DNA of 54,981 nucleotides from an uncultured Neglectibacter sp. (GTDB lineage: Bacteria > Bacillota > Clostridia > Oscillospirales > Acutalibacteraceae): positions 1 to 54,981 of the forward strand of contig CALFFN010000031.1 of assembly GCA_937958185.1 (NCBI GenBank). Direction: 5' to 3'. Below the pieces are notes generated by a model, which ran no database searches, was not told where the DNA came from, and saw only the letters and a program-made list of their open reading frames with translations. Every line of letters begins with the position of its first letter. The stretch's first letter is position 1. The translations under genes were made by a program, and so were the position numbers. Positions 34,005 to 41,786 of the stretch are shown in pieces.

Positions 34005-35743
34005 AAAGCGCTTTCCTCCCTTTTCACAAGCCCCTGCAGCATACACATTTCATAATACTTTCCTTTTTTCTGAAGCAACTCCTGAGGTGTGCCATCTTCG
34101 GTGATTTCTCCCTGCTCCATATAGTAGATGTAGTCTGCGTTCTGCACGGTGGAGAGCCGGTGGGCAATGATCACTGCCGAACGCCCTTCCAAAAGCTTTT
34201 CCAGAGAGGCCTGCACCTCCCGTTCCGTCTGTAAATCCAGAGCGGAAGTGGCTTCGTCCAGCAAAACCAGCGGCGCTTTTTTGACCATGGCTCTGGCAAT
34301 GCACAGCCGCTGCTTCTGTCCGCCGGAAAGTGTCTGACCGCTCTCCCCGATTTGGTGATCCATGCCCTCTGGGAAGCTGCTGACAAAATCCCACAGGCTT
34401 ACATTTTTCAAAGCGGCTTCGCATTCCTCCCGTGTAACCCCCGGTCTGCCATACGCAACATTTTCAAAAAAGCTGCCGTCAAACAATGCAGAATCCTGGG
34501 TGACGATTGCAAGCTTCTCCCGGAGTGCATCCGGCGTCCAATCGGCAGATTCAACCCCAAACAGCTTCAGGCTGCCCCTGTCCGGGAAATAGAATCGGCA
34601 GATCAGCTTGATTAAGGTGGACTTTCCGCAGCCGCTTGCCCCCACAATGGCGATCTTCTGTCCTTGCGGGATCCGCAGATTGATCCCATGGAGAATTTTC
34701 CTGTCGGCCGTGGTATAGGAAAATTCCAGATTTTCCGCTGTGCAGGGCTCCTGATTGACAGGCTGGGAAACCTTGCCCGGCTGCTCATCGGGAATGTCGA
34801 TGACCTCGTAGTACCGCCGGGCGCAGGAGATGGTATACCGCACAGTTCGTATCATGTAGTCAGACTGGGAAAAAGCGTCCGTAATATAATTGCTCATGGT
34901 GACAAAGGCGATAAACATACCCACGCTGAGTTTTCCGCTGGACACCAGCAGGGAGCCAATGAGAAATAGGGCCATTGTCTGGGTCACATTGGCGATATAG
35001 CGTACACAGGTCATCTTCATTGTGAGTTTTTCCGTGTGTACAGACTGTTCATAGGCAGCATCTACAGCCTTGCCGAACTGCTTTTCCATGGCGCTTTCCC
35101 CGGCAAATGCCTTCAGGGTCAGTGCGCCGGAAACAGCATCTGCAGCGCAACTCATGGCGGAACCGGTATGGTCCATGGATTTCTTAGCCTGCGTTTGAAT
35201 GGGCTTGCTGATAGCGTTTACCAACCCCAGGGACAGGGGCAGAATAACAAGATAGGCGACGGAAAGCTGCCAGGAGATGAAAATGCAGGCGGTGAGCCCA
35301 AAGAGACCGGAGAAAATCTGCCGGGAGAAATTGCTCAGATGCCCGGCGGAAAAGGTGCTGAGAAAATCGATGTCGTTGTTCAAACGAACTGCGATATCCC
35401 CGGTGCGGAATTTTTCCTCCAGCACCGCCGTGTCCCCATGGGTGATCTTCGCAAAAGCCCTGCTCCGCACCTCCAAAAACATATTTTCCGTAATGCGTCC
35501 GATCACATGATAGTGGAACGCCGTGCGGGCACAGTCCAGCAGAATGAATACCGCCATCAGAGCGGCGGAGAGGATCATATCCTGCACCATGCCCGCTACG
35601 CCAAAATCCACCGCTTTGCCCCAATAGGTGGCGGAAAGCATTTTCAGCACGCCGGACACGAGAGAGATCCCCACAATAATGATCAACCCCGGCAGGTGCT
35701 TTTTGTTGTCGATATAGAAACGTAAAAGCGGATTTCCGTCCAT
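34001..35743 (-). CDS. ABC exporter subunit (fused permease-ATPase) 1
   Basis: A 580-residue half-transporter with six N-terminal membrane helices. Its nucleotide-binding domain has Walker A GASGCGKSTLIKL, Q-loop AIVTQDSALFDG, signature TLSGGQKQRLCIARA, Walker B LVLLDEATSALD and H-loop IIAHRLSTVQ. It pairs with the next gene, sharing a TGA/ATG overlap. AAGGAGG lies 7 nt before ATG 35743. The GT2 stop codon is two bases upstream, so GT2, ABC and ABC are one transcription unit. Confidence 0.92.
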   Translation of the reverse strand: MDGNPLLRFYIDNKKHLPGLIIIVGISLVSGVLKMLSATYWGKAVDFGVAGMVQDMILSAALMAVFILLDCARTAFHYHVIGRITENMFLEVRSRAFAKITHGDTAVLEEKFRTGDIAVRLNNDIDFLSTFSAGHLSNFSRQIFSGLFGLTACIFISWQLSVAYLVILPLSLGLVNAISKPIQTQAKKSMDHTGSAMSCAADAVSGALTLKAFAGESAMEKQFGKAVDAAYEQSVHTEKLTMKMTCVRYIANVTQTMALFLIGSLLVSSGKLSVGMFIAFVTMSNYITDAFSQSDYMIRTVRYTISCARRYYEVIDIPDEQPGKVSQPVNQEPCTAENLEFSYTTADRKILHGINLRIPQGQKIAIVGASGCGKSTLIKLICRFYFPDRGSLKLFGVESADWTPDALREKLAIVTQDSALFDGSFFENVAYGRPGVTREECEAALKNVSLWDFVSSFPEGMDHQIGESGQTLSGGQKQRLCIARAMVKKAPLVLLDEATSALDLQTEREVQASLEKLLEGRSAVIIAHRLSTVQNADYIYYMEQGEITEDGTPQELLQKKGKYYEMCMLQGLVKREESAL

Positions 35744-35745
35744 TT

Positions 35746-36627
35746 TCAATCCTCCTTATCAAGCAGGGGCAGGGCTTTTATTGCTTTGCCTCCTTCTGCC
35801 AGCCAAAGCTGCACCAGAGGGTGATCTGGGTATTTCCGTTTCAGGTATTCCCGGTTTTTCTGCCAGCCCGCCCGGAACTCCGGGTCGTTTTGCAGCCTGT
35901 CATAGCTGCGCTGGTTTGCCGGATAATGAATGGCTTTGGCGTTTCTTCCCAGCACATACTTTGCCCCATGGTCGGAAAGCTGAATCCCGAAGTCGTTGTC
36001 CTCGCAGCCCCATGTGTTAAAAAATTCGTCAAACCAGATACCGTTTTTCCGCATAAACTCTGTGGGCACTGAGAAATGCAGACTCCACAGCACGAGATAG
36101 GGTGCCTGCCAGCGGTACAGTTCATCGCCGCACTGGGCATAATCCCGCTCCCGGCCGTCTTTCATATTCCGGCTTTCCATGATGGCGGCGGCTTCGTCCG
36201 GGGTGTGGCTGTCAATGATTTCCCGCATTTCGTCCAAATCGGAGGTCAGGTCGTTGCCGTAAACATACCCGATCACCACAAGCCTTTCTCCCTGCTTCTG
36301 ATACAAACGGTAGTGCTCGGAAAGGCAGGAGCCGGTCACGATCACGCCGCTGTCAAGGAACAAACAAAGCTCGCCTTCTGCCGCACGGATTCCCATGTTC
36401 CGGGCTGTGCCGGGGCGGAAGCCCTTGTCCTCCTGCCAGCAATAACGAATCGCAATTTCATTCTCGTATTCCCGCACCACGGCTTTCATATCCTCGCTGG
36501 AGCCGTCGTCGCAGATCAAAACTTCCACCTGGTCAAGAGGAAAATCTGAGCTTAAAATGGAATCAACGGTGAGCCGCAGTTCTTTTGAGTTGTTGTACAC
36601 GGGAACGATTACAGAAATCTTTTTCAT
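35746..36627 (-). CDS. Family 2 glycosyltransferase
   Basis: A 293-residue cytoplasmic GT-A fold transferase. The nucleotide-sugar motifs are SVIVPVYNNSKELRLTVDS, VLICDDGSSED and the metal-binding-type CLFLDSGVIV. The C-terminal block with TWGCEDNDFGIQL matches the acceptor/catalytic segment of the galactosyltransferase-C (Glyco_transf_7C) group. No membrane helices are seen. It is the first gene of the exporter operon, so it may modify the exported molecule. Sugar and acceptor are unknown. Confidence 0.88.
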   Translation of the reverse strand: MKKISVIVPVYNNSKELRLTVDSILSSDFPLDQVEVLICDDGSSEDMKAVVREYENEIAIRYCWQEDKGFRPGTARNMGIRAAEGELCLFLDSGVIVTGSCLSEHYRLYQKQGERLVVIGYVYGNDLTSDLDEMREIIDSHTPDEAAAIMESRNMKDGRERDYAQCGDELYRWQAPYLVLWSLHFSVPTEFMRKNGIWFDEFFNTWGCEDNDFGIQLSDHGAKYVLGRNAKAIHYPANQRSYDRLQNDPEFRAGWQKNREYLKRKYPDHPLVQLWLAEGGKAIKALPLLDKED

Positions 36628-36751
36628 GGCGCTTCCCCCATCTGAATTTGTAATTGCAGTATAGAAAACGGCGTATCTCTTTTCAAGCCCTTTTGCATGA
36701 ACGGTTCAAAATCGCCCTATTTTGGCAGAAGAAAAGTTGGCAGAAAAGGAA

Positions 36752-36775
36752 AAAAGCTCCCACTGAGGAGCTTTT
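36752..36775. terminator. terminator between the kinase and GT2 genes
   Basis: A perfect 9-bp stem (AAAAGCTCC / GGAGCTTTT, loop CACTGA) overlaps the kinase stop codon and separates it from the GT2-ABC-ABC unit. Confidence 0.75.
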
Positions 36776-37745
36776 ATTGGAGAAGGATCACGGTATGGAA
36801 CAATCTCCTATCCGGTTCATAATACTGCCGGAACGTGCCGTCGTACTTTTTGACGACACCAGAAACGCTTTTCAGTCCGATCCCGTGCTGTTCCTTGTCA
36901 GGCTTCCGGGTGAGAAAGCCGTCCTTTCCATCTTCTTTTGGGGCTTCTTCGCAGGTATTTACCAGAGAGATCATCAGGGAATTGCCCGGGCGGGTATCTA
37001 CTGCCAGCTCCAGATAGGCGTTTTCCCCATCCTTTGCCGCCTCTACCGCATTTTCCAGCAGGTTGCCGAACAGGGCGGTCATGTCTCCCGGTTCCAAATG
37101 ATCCACAGATTGGCTGCGGATATCCACCAGAAATTTCACATCTTCCCTTTTGCAAATTTCTCCGTACCGGGACAGGATCACATCTAAAGTAGGATTTCCG
37201 CAGAAGCGTACCCGGTTCTGCAGAGCGGGAGATTTCTCCAGTTCGGAAACATATTGAGACACGGCGTTGTTCTCCTGCTCGCCCGCCAGATCCCGGAGAG
37301 TCTCCAAATGCTTTCGGATATCGTGGATCAGCACCCGCTGCCTGTCATATTGCTCTTCCAACGCCTTGTAATAGTCCATTTCAGCCTGCTGTTTTTGGAG
37401 CATCAGTTGGTCGGAAAGATTTCTTTGGTCAGCCTGCCGGCTGTACTGGTAGCCTGCGAAAAGCAAAAGGTTATCAATCGCCAGAATCAGAAGCCCTGCC
37501 AGCACAAAGGACCCGGTGGTAAGCTGTATTCCCGTAATGGCGGCGGTGTACACCATCATAAGCAGAATGAAAAGGGTGGTCAGGGAAAAACCGGTCAGAA
37601 CCAGGGCAGCGGGAGTAACGTCCTTCGAAGAACCGGAACGGCTCCTATCCAGCCGGCTGCAAAGTCTGGAATATCCAAAATACAGAAGTTTTCCGCTGAG
37701 CGCCAGCAGAAAAAATCCCAAAAACAGCGCAAGAGTCTCTTTCAT
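36774..37745 (-). CDS. AgrC-like GHKL sensor histidine kinase
   Basis: A 323-residue membrane kinase. Three hydrophobic segments lie in the first 100 residues (about 1-25, 45-70 and 78-98). A coiled coil, the H-box with His141 (VLIHDIRKHLETL) and a GHKL ATPase with NLLENAVEAA (Asn232) and KEQHGIGLKSV follow. Classical AgrC has six helices, so the sensor is shorter. Its ATG overlaps the regulator's stop (TAATG), so both are translated together. No agrB or agrD-like peptide gene is visible nearby. The signal may be the exporter's cargo, or come from elsewhere. Confidence 0.88.
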   Translation of the reverse strand: MKETLALFLGFFLLALSGKLLYFGYSRLCSRLDRSRSGSSKDVTPAALVLTGFSLTTLFILLMMVYTAAITGIQLTTGSFVLAGLLILAIDNLLLFAGYQYSRQADQRNLSDQLMLQKQQAEMDYYKALEEQYDRQRVLIHDIRKHLETLRDLAGEQENNAVSQYVSELEKSPALQNRVRFCGNPTLDVILSRYGEICKREDVKFLVDIRSQSVDHLEPGDMTALFGNLLENAVEAAKDGENAYLELAVDTRPGNSLMISLVNTCEEAPKEDGKDGFLTRKPDKEQHGIGLKSVSGVVKKYDGTFRQYYEPDRRLFHTVILLQ

Positions 37746-38476
37746 TACCGCATCGCCTCCACGTAGAGCATATAAGCGCTTTTGAAATCCTGATACCGCC
37801 GCCGTGCCAGATAAGCGGTGTATTCCTGCCCTGAGGGAGTTGCAAGAGTAATCAGGTTCTGGGAAAAGGACGCCACATATTTCATGTTGATAAGGAAACT
37901 GCGGTGGGTGCGGGTAAAGCAGCCGATCTCCAACAGCTGTTCCCAGTGCCGGATTCCCTGCCGGGATTCATAGACCGTATCTACTGTGTAAATCAAGACC
38001 TTATGCCCCCGTGCCTCCGCCATAACGATCTCGTCTGCATACCGGGTGACGGTACCCTCCACAGTTTCGATGCAGATCGGTCTTGTATCCACGCTCAGTT
38101 GATAGAGCGCATCTCGCAAATTGCGGAACAGCCGCTGCTTGTCCACCGGTTTGGAGAGATAACGGAACACATGGAACCGCATGGCGTCGTCCAGGTAGTC
38201 CGCATAGGAAGTCACTATGAAAACCTTGAGGTAAGGGTTTCGTTCCTTGAGCTTTGCGCCGATTTCAATGCCGCTGGTGCCGGGCATCTCCACGTCCAGA
38301 AAGGCTATGTCGATCCGCTGGGCGTCGGGACGGTCTTCCGAATCCAACAGCCGCTGTCCGTCGGTATAGCGGCACAGCTCCGGCTTCGGCAAATGATTTT
38401 CCGCAAAGTATTCTTGCAAATACCCCTCAAGCTGGGTCAAAATGGATTCATCATCGTCACAAAGCAGGATACGCAT
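37745..38476 (-). CDS. LytTR-type response regulator (AgrA-like)
   Basis: A 243-residue regulator. The receiver domain has the acidic pocket LLCDDDE, phospho-acceptor Asp61 (FLDVEMPGTSG) and Lys in YLSKPVDKQ. The LytTR DNA-binding domain (about 140-243) has TVEGTVTRYADEIVMAEAR, FTRTHRSFLINMKYV and an ending FKSAYMLYVEAM. GGAGGGG lies 7 nt before ATG 38476; the TTG at 38482 is less likely. It precedes its kinase and probably controls the GT2/ABC unit downstream. Confidence 0.9.
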   Translation of the reverse strand: MRILLCDDDESILTQLEGYLQEYFAENHLPKPELCRYTDGQRLLDSEDRPDAQRIDIAFLDVEMPGTSGIEIGAKLKERNPYLKVFIVTSYADYLDDAMRFHVFRYLSKPVDKQRLFRNLRDALYQLSVDTRPICIETVEGTVTRYADEIVMAEARGHKVLIYTVDTVYESRQGIRHWEQLLEIGCFTRTHRSFLINMKYVASFSQNLITLATPSGQEYTAYLARRRYQDFKSAYMLYVEAMR

Positions 38477-38625
38477 ACCCAAACCCCTCCTTTTTTCTCA
38501 ATTTCCATAAAATGCGGTAAGCCCAATGATAACATGAAAACGGAGTAAAATCAAATTACGGGTAGCATGGGGTCGTATTTTGGTTTATGAATCACCTCGG
38601 AATAACCTTGATATACGGAGTGCTC
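38477..38625. other. Intergenic region, start of the mobile block
   Basis: I see no gene. It holds the upstream region of the LytTR/kinase pair and leads into the 52-bp repeat. Confidence 0.4.
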
Positions 38626-38677
38626 TTTCCTATTCTTAACCTTCCCCTGTCACCATGACACCCCAGTTGACAAGGGT
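38626..38677 (+). repeat. 52-bp direct repeat, left copy
   Basis: The copy starts TTTCCTATTCTTAACCTTCC and ends GTTGACAAGGGT. It recurs at 54930-54981 with three mismatches. Internally it has TGTCA-CCA-TGACA and, with its flank, ACACCCC / GGGTGT inverted repeats, like an IS end or integrase arm site. It bounds a 16.3-kb block. Confidence 0.7.
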
Positions 38678-38846
38678 GTTACAATGAAGTTCCAACGAAA
38701 ATTAAATGACCGTCTGAGTTGAAATATCCCGCCATGACTCCTCCGAGCGAAGGACGAGCGTTTGATGGACTGACCACCCATCGGAACGGGAACGCACCGG
38801 CAGAAACCGGCAGCTCCTAGGAAACAGTCTCAGGTAAAACGGCGCA

Positions 38847-38925
38847 AAAGATGAAAACAAGTTTTCATCTTTCCAAAGTTTTGCTTCCCACCATTTCAGA
38901 ACGGTGGGATTCCGCTGAAGCGGAA
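38847..38925 (+). other. Three consecutive stem-loops
   Basis: A 12-bp stem (AAAGATGAAAAC / GTTTTCATCTTT, 38847-38872), a 7-bp stem (TCCCACC / GGTGGGA, 38886-38909) and a 6-bp stem (TTCCGC-TGAA-GCGGAA, 38910-38925) are packed just before the excisionase-like gene. Possible roles are leader/attenuator RNA or a recombination accessory region. Confidence 0.5.
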
Positions 38926-38963
38926 CCGAAAATTTTATATTGGTAAAAGAAAGGAGAATGCGA

Positions 38964-39200
38964 TTGACCGAAAGTAAGTACAAGAATTATGAGGAACTAC
39001 CTCTCTTCCTCAATGCAAAGATGGTCGGTGAGGTGCTTGGTGTGTCACCAGCAAGCAGCTATGAATTGCTCCATCAGGAGGGCTTTCCTACTCTCAAAAT
39101 CGGGAACCGATTGGTTGTTTCCAAAGAAAAATTCATTCAGTAGGTGGAAGAAAATGTGTCTGGCGGTGCTCGACAACCTTCCAGAAATATTCAAAACTGA
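38964..39200 (+). pseudogene. Excisionase-like HTH protein interrupted by an amber codon
   Basis: An AlpA/Xis-type winged-helix protein (HTH_17): PLFLNAKMVGEVLGVSPASS, YELLHQEGFPTLKIGNRLVV, SKEKFIQ. An in-frame TAG (39141-39143) stands where relatives normally have Trp before VEEN. The frame stays open to 39200. A TGG-to-TAG mutation is the simplest reading. The truncated 59-residue product keeps the whole DNA-binding fold, so partial function is possible. Start TTG 38964 has AAAGGAG 7 nt upstream; ATG 38958 is too close to it. Confidence 0.7.
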
Positions 39201-39550
39201 ATCCCAATCGAGATTATTTCAAGACCCCTAACTGCCTGTTTTCACTGGGACTTTCCGCAGGAGAGATCGCTGTGTATTCCTATCTCCTCCGCTGTGAGGA
39301 TCGGAAAAGTTTTACCTGTTATCCCAGTTTTCGGACAATTGGAAAGGCGGTCGGGCTTAGCAGAAACACCGTTCAGAAATATGTTTCCAGCCTTGAGAAT
39401 AGAGGCTTGATTGAAACTGAAAAGACTTCTGTGTTCCGCAAGGACGGCTCAAAATGGAACGGGAATCTCAAATTCACAATCCGCCCAATCCAGTCCGCAC
39501 TGGAGTTTTACAACGAGCGGCAGTCGTTGGGCGCAGAAAGGCCCCCGTAA
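39197..39550 (+). CDS. HTH_36/replication-initiator-like DNA-binding protein, start unclear
   Basis: A winged-helix protein of about 117 residues: NPNRDYFKTPNCLFSLGLSA, GEIAVYSYLLRC, a helix-turn-helix in TCYPSFRTIGKAVGLSRNTV, then QKYVSSLENRGLIETEK. It is typical of the small HTH proteins following the excisionase gene in Firmicute integrative elements. In-frame similarity begins before the first good start (GTG 39272), and no ATG or RBS lies upstream in that frame. The 5' end is therefore probably damaged, with the frame overlapping the excisionase-like stop. Whether it is expressed is doubtful. Confidence 0.6.
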   Translation: MNPNRDYFKTPNCLFSLGLSAGEIAVYSYLLRCEDRKSFTCYPSFRTIGKAVGLSRNTVQKYVSSLENRGLIETEKTSVFRKDGSKWNGNLKFTIRPIQSALEFYNERQSLGAERPP

Positions 39551-39762
39551 GCGGTTTTGTTTTGCCGGTAGGGCTGGGACACCACTCAGCAGGTCAAACG
39601 GCAAATTTGAGCCGCTGTGGGAAAGAGTGGCGGTAGGGTTGTTCTCGACTTTTACGAAATAGCCCCGTTGAAAAAATGGATTATATTTGAGCAGGATAAA
39701 CCCAGCGTTGACCCCACCCGGCAATGCCGATTGAGTGCATTTCACAAACCGCTATACACGGG

Positions 39763-39831
39763 ATTCCTGCCCTAGGGCAGGGCAAGCATAGCAGACGGCT
39801 ATACGCCGTCCGCAGAAGCCGGGCTTGCCCG
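39763..39831 (+). other. Palindrome cluster, possible oriT or end of a lost mobilisation region
   Basis: A perfect 16-bp palindrome CCTGCCCTAGGGCAGG lies inside a 26-bp repeat shared with 30076-30101. It is followed by GACGGC-N5-GCCGTC (39794-39810) and CGGGC-TT-GCCCG (39820-39831). The first copy of the repeat lies beside a relaxase relic. The whole stretch 39551-39865 holds no intact gene. Confidence 0.4.
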
Positions 39832-39865
39832 ACTTTTCCCCCCCTGCCCCCTTGAAGGGGGAGTA

Positions 39866-39934
39866 ATGGAAGGACAGACCCCTTTCAAAAACTGGACCGC
39901 AGAAAACAAAGAAAAGTTTTCGGAACAATCATAG
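39866..39934 (+). CDS. Possible 22-codon micro-ORF before integrase 1
   Basis: AAGGGGGAG precedes ATG 39866 and the frame encodes MEGQTPFKNWTAENKEKFSE plus two residues. Its end overlaps the repeated leader of the integrase gene. It may be the remnant of a mobilisation gene or a leader peptide. I do not recognise it. Confidence 0.2.
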   Translation: MEGQTPFKNWTAENKEKFSEQS

Positions 39935-39957
39935 ACATAGGCGCAGGCTTTGTGGTA
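39927..39957 (+). repeat. Integrase leader repeat, copy 1
   Basis: AATCATAGACATAGGCGCAG plus GCTTTGTGGTA is found again at 45853-45883 with one mismatch, each about 30-50 nt before an integrase start. It marks the left border of the duplicated integrase block. Confidence 0.75.
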
Positions 39958-39986
39958 GTCTGTGGTGCTGGAAAGGAAGTGAGAAC

Positions 39987-41201
39987 ATGAAGAAAAAACT
40001 ACTGACTAACGGCAAGGCGTTCAAACGCACGGACAATCGCTGGGGTGGGACGGTCTGGTATATGGACGAGCTTGGAGAGAGAAAAAGGAAGTCCTTTTCC
40101 GGCACGGCCAAAGCGGAAGTCAACAAGAAGATGACCGCTTATATCGCTGAATTCAACCAGCGGCTCATTGAGTCAGATGAATCCCGAAAAACACTCAGAG
40201 AGAGTATGACCCACTGGCTGCAAGTGTTCAAATTTCCTTCTGTGGAGCGGGGCACCTACGACCGCTGTGAGTGTACGGCAAAACACCAGGTCTACCCCTT
40301 GATTGGAGCGAAAGTAGTCGGAGATCTTACAGCCGCTGACCTCAAGGGAGTTTTGAATCACTGGCTTGAAAAGGACTATGCCTACACCACGGTCAAGAAA
40401 GTCCACGACCTGCTGGGAGAATATTTCCGCTACCTCACAGAGCAGGAACTGCTGAATCGGAACCCCATGCTGAGCGTTCCCATGATGAAAAAGACGAACT
40501 TCATGGCGGCGCAAAACAAGGAGGATTTGCCCACGCAGGAAACCATCACGGTATTTACGCCGGAAGAAATCGAGAAGTTCAAGCTTGAAGCGTTCTCGAA
40601 GTTCAGAAACGGAAAGCCCAAGTACCAGCAGCCGGCAGCTTACATTCTCATGCTGAACACAGGGCTTAGGACAGGCGAACTCCTAGGTCTCCTCAACAGC
40701 GATATTGATCTCAGCAACCGCACGCTGACTGTTCGGCAAGGGGTAAAAGAGACTTCAAAACGAGTGGAAATGGAAGCTGTTCCTGGTCGAGGAGTGAAGG
40801 TAGGGAAGCCGAAAACTGCCACCAGCAAGCGTACTGTGCCGCTGAACGACACAGCGGTGGAGATGGTAGAAGCTCTACGCCGAGAGCGCAATTTCGGCAA
40901 AAATGCACCGCTGGTATGCGACGAGAATGGTGGCTACACCCGCCCTGTCAACTTCCGCAAAAGGTACTACAGAATTTTGAAAGCCGCAGGAATCGAGCAG
41001 AAAGGTCTACACAGCTTCCGGCATACGTTTGCCACAAATCTAGTGAATGGCGTAAAACAGGCAAACGGAACAATCAAGACTCTTTCTCCCCGACAGGTAG
41101 CAGATTTACTCGGTCACAGCACCAGCCAGATCACCGAAATGTACTACGTCAAAAAAGACACCACCCGACTGAACGGAATCACAGACGGGTTCAACCTGTG
41201 A
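39987..41201 (+). CDS. int: Tyrosine integrase 1
   Basis: A site-specific recombinase of 404 residues. The N-terminal AP2-like arm-binding part has RWGGTVWYMDELGERKRKSF, the SAM-like core-binding domain covers about 65-165, and the catalytic domain has Arg228 (NTGLRTGELLGLL), His342/Arg345 (LHSFRHTFAT), His377 (LLGHSTSQITEMYY) and nucleophile Tyr386 or Tyr387. It is complete and so potentially active. By hand alignment it differs from integrase 2 at only 29 positions (about 93% identity). It is read from a repeated leader, has its own terminator at 41485, and the Gabija-like pair follows as cargo. Confidence 0.93.
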   Translation: MKKKLLTNGKAFKRTDNRWGGTVWYMDELGERKRKSFSGTAKAEVNKKMTAYIAEFNQRLIESDESRKTLRESMTHWLQVFKFPSVERGTYDRCECTAKHQVYPLIGAKVVGDLTAADLKGVLNHWLEKDYAYTTVKKVHDLLGEYFRYLTEQELLNRNPMLSVPMMKKTNFMAAQNKEDLPTQETITVFTPEEIEKFKLEAFSKFRNGKPKYQQPAAYILMLNTGLRTGELLGLLNSDIDLSNRTLTVRQGVKETSKRVEMEAVPGRGVKVGKPKTATSKRTVPLNDTAVEMVEALRRERNFGKNAPLVCDENGGYTRPVNFRKRYYRILKAAGIEQKGLHSFRHTFATNLVNGVKQANGTIKTLSPRQVADLLGHSTSQITEMYYVKKDTTRLNGITDGFNL

Positions 41202-41221
41202 AGCCCTCAGAACAGCGCAGC

Positions 41222-41340
41222 CGGATTGATGATTCTTTGATGATAAAACAAACGGAAGCAGTGCGAACAGAACCCACCGGATACGAAAAATGGAGCGGAT
41301 TTGGAGCTTCAAAGGATTCGATTCTCGCCTGTCGGCTCGG
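41222..41340 (+). repeat. 119-bp repeat downstream of integrase 1
   Basis: The segment begins CGGATTGATGATTCTTTGAT and is conserved with 47177-47295 at the same distance from the integrase stop. It includes paired TGATGAT units like those in the 22392 and 47555 repeats. Together with the integrase and leader it makes a duplicated block. Confidence 0.8.
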
Positions 41341-41423
41341 GTGTTGTGTGCCGGTGGCACACGCCCAACACCGACCGAAGCGACAGCTGAGAACGGCGCT
41401 GGTCGCCACCGGCGACCAGCGCC
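41339..41423 (+). other. GC-rich stem-loops after integrase 1
   Basis: One imperfect hairpin (GTGTGCC-GGT-GGCACAC core within GGTGTTG...CAACACC) is followed by a perfect 13-bp stem GGCGCTGGTCGCC / GGCGACCAGCGCC (41395-41423, loop ACC). After integrase 2 the same place holds different hairpins (GAGCGCC / GGCGCTC and GCACGC / GCGTGC, 47309-47352). The start of sequence divergence coincides with these structures. Confidence 0.55.
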
Positions 41424-41484
41424 CCACGACACGCACGCACAAAGCGCAGCCGTACCGCATTTTCAGGACTTTGTACCCACAACG

Positions 41485-41524
41485 AAAACAGCCCGGTATC
41501 GCATTTGTGATACCGGGCTGTTTT
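41485..41524 (+). terminator. terminator of integrase 1
   Basis: A perfect 16-bp stem (AAAACAGCCCGGTATC / GATACCGGGCTGTTTT, loop GCATTTGT) with a T-run. Confidence 0.85.
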
Positions 41525-41547
41525 GTGTCAAGACGTCAACAATGGAT

Positions 41548-41690
41548 ATCAGCGTCCCTATTTTTTTATTATATCACACTTTGACACGTTTGCACCAATT
41601 TTCATAAAAAGTGACACATTTAATTAAACCCGCACCAGTTTTTGAATGTCGGTACACGTCTTGCCGTTCATGTTACATATTGGTGCACAG
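41548..41690. mobile_element. Possible IS end relic with repeated motifs
   Basis: The stretch carries TTTGACACGTTTGCACCAAT, GTGACACATTTAATT, CGCACCAGTTTT and GGTGCAC, that is, several spaced copies of a GCACCA-(A/G)-TTTT / GACAC motif. On the minus strand a TATAAT lies at its 41570 side. This resembles the multi-repeat ends of IS21-type elements. No transposase gene is present, so it would be a leftover end. Confidence 0.35.
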
Positions 41691-41719
41691 ATAGCGCAAC
41701 CAGATACCCTCACTATGGT

Positions 41720-41747
41720 TTGAATATTCTCGGTTATATGGTATAAT
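41720..41747 (+). promoter_or_regulatory. promoter of the Gabija-like pair
   Basis: TTGAAT (41720-41725), a 16-nt spacer and a perfect TATAAT (41742-41747) lie 39 nt before the first gene. Confidence 0.65.
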
Positions 41748-41786
41748 GATCTAAATTGCTCACTGCGGTTGAAACGGAGGTACAGT

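Noticed and set aside
36628..36751. Possible Agr-type signal peptide gene between kinase and GT2
   Set aside because: No start with a ribosome binding site and no Cys-containing peptide frame on either strand.
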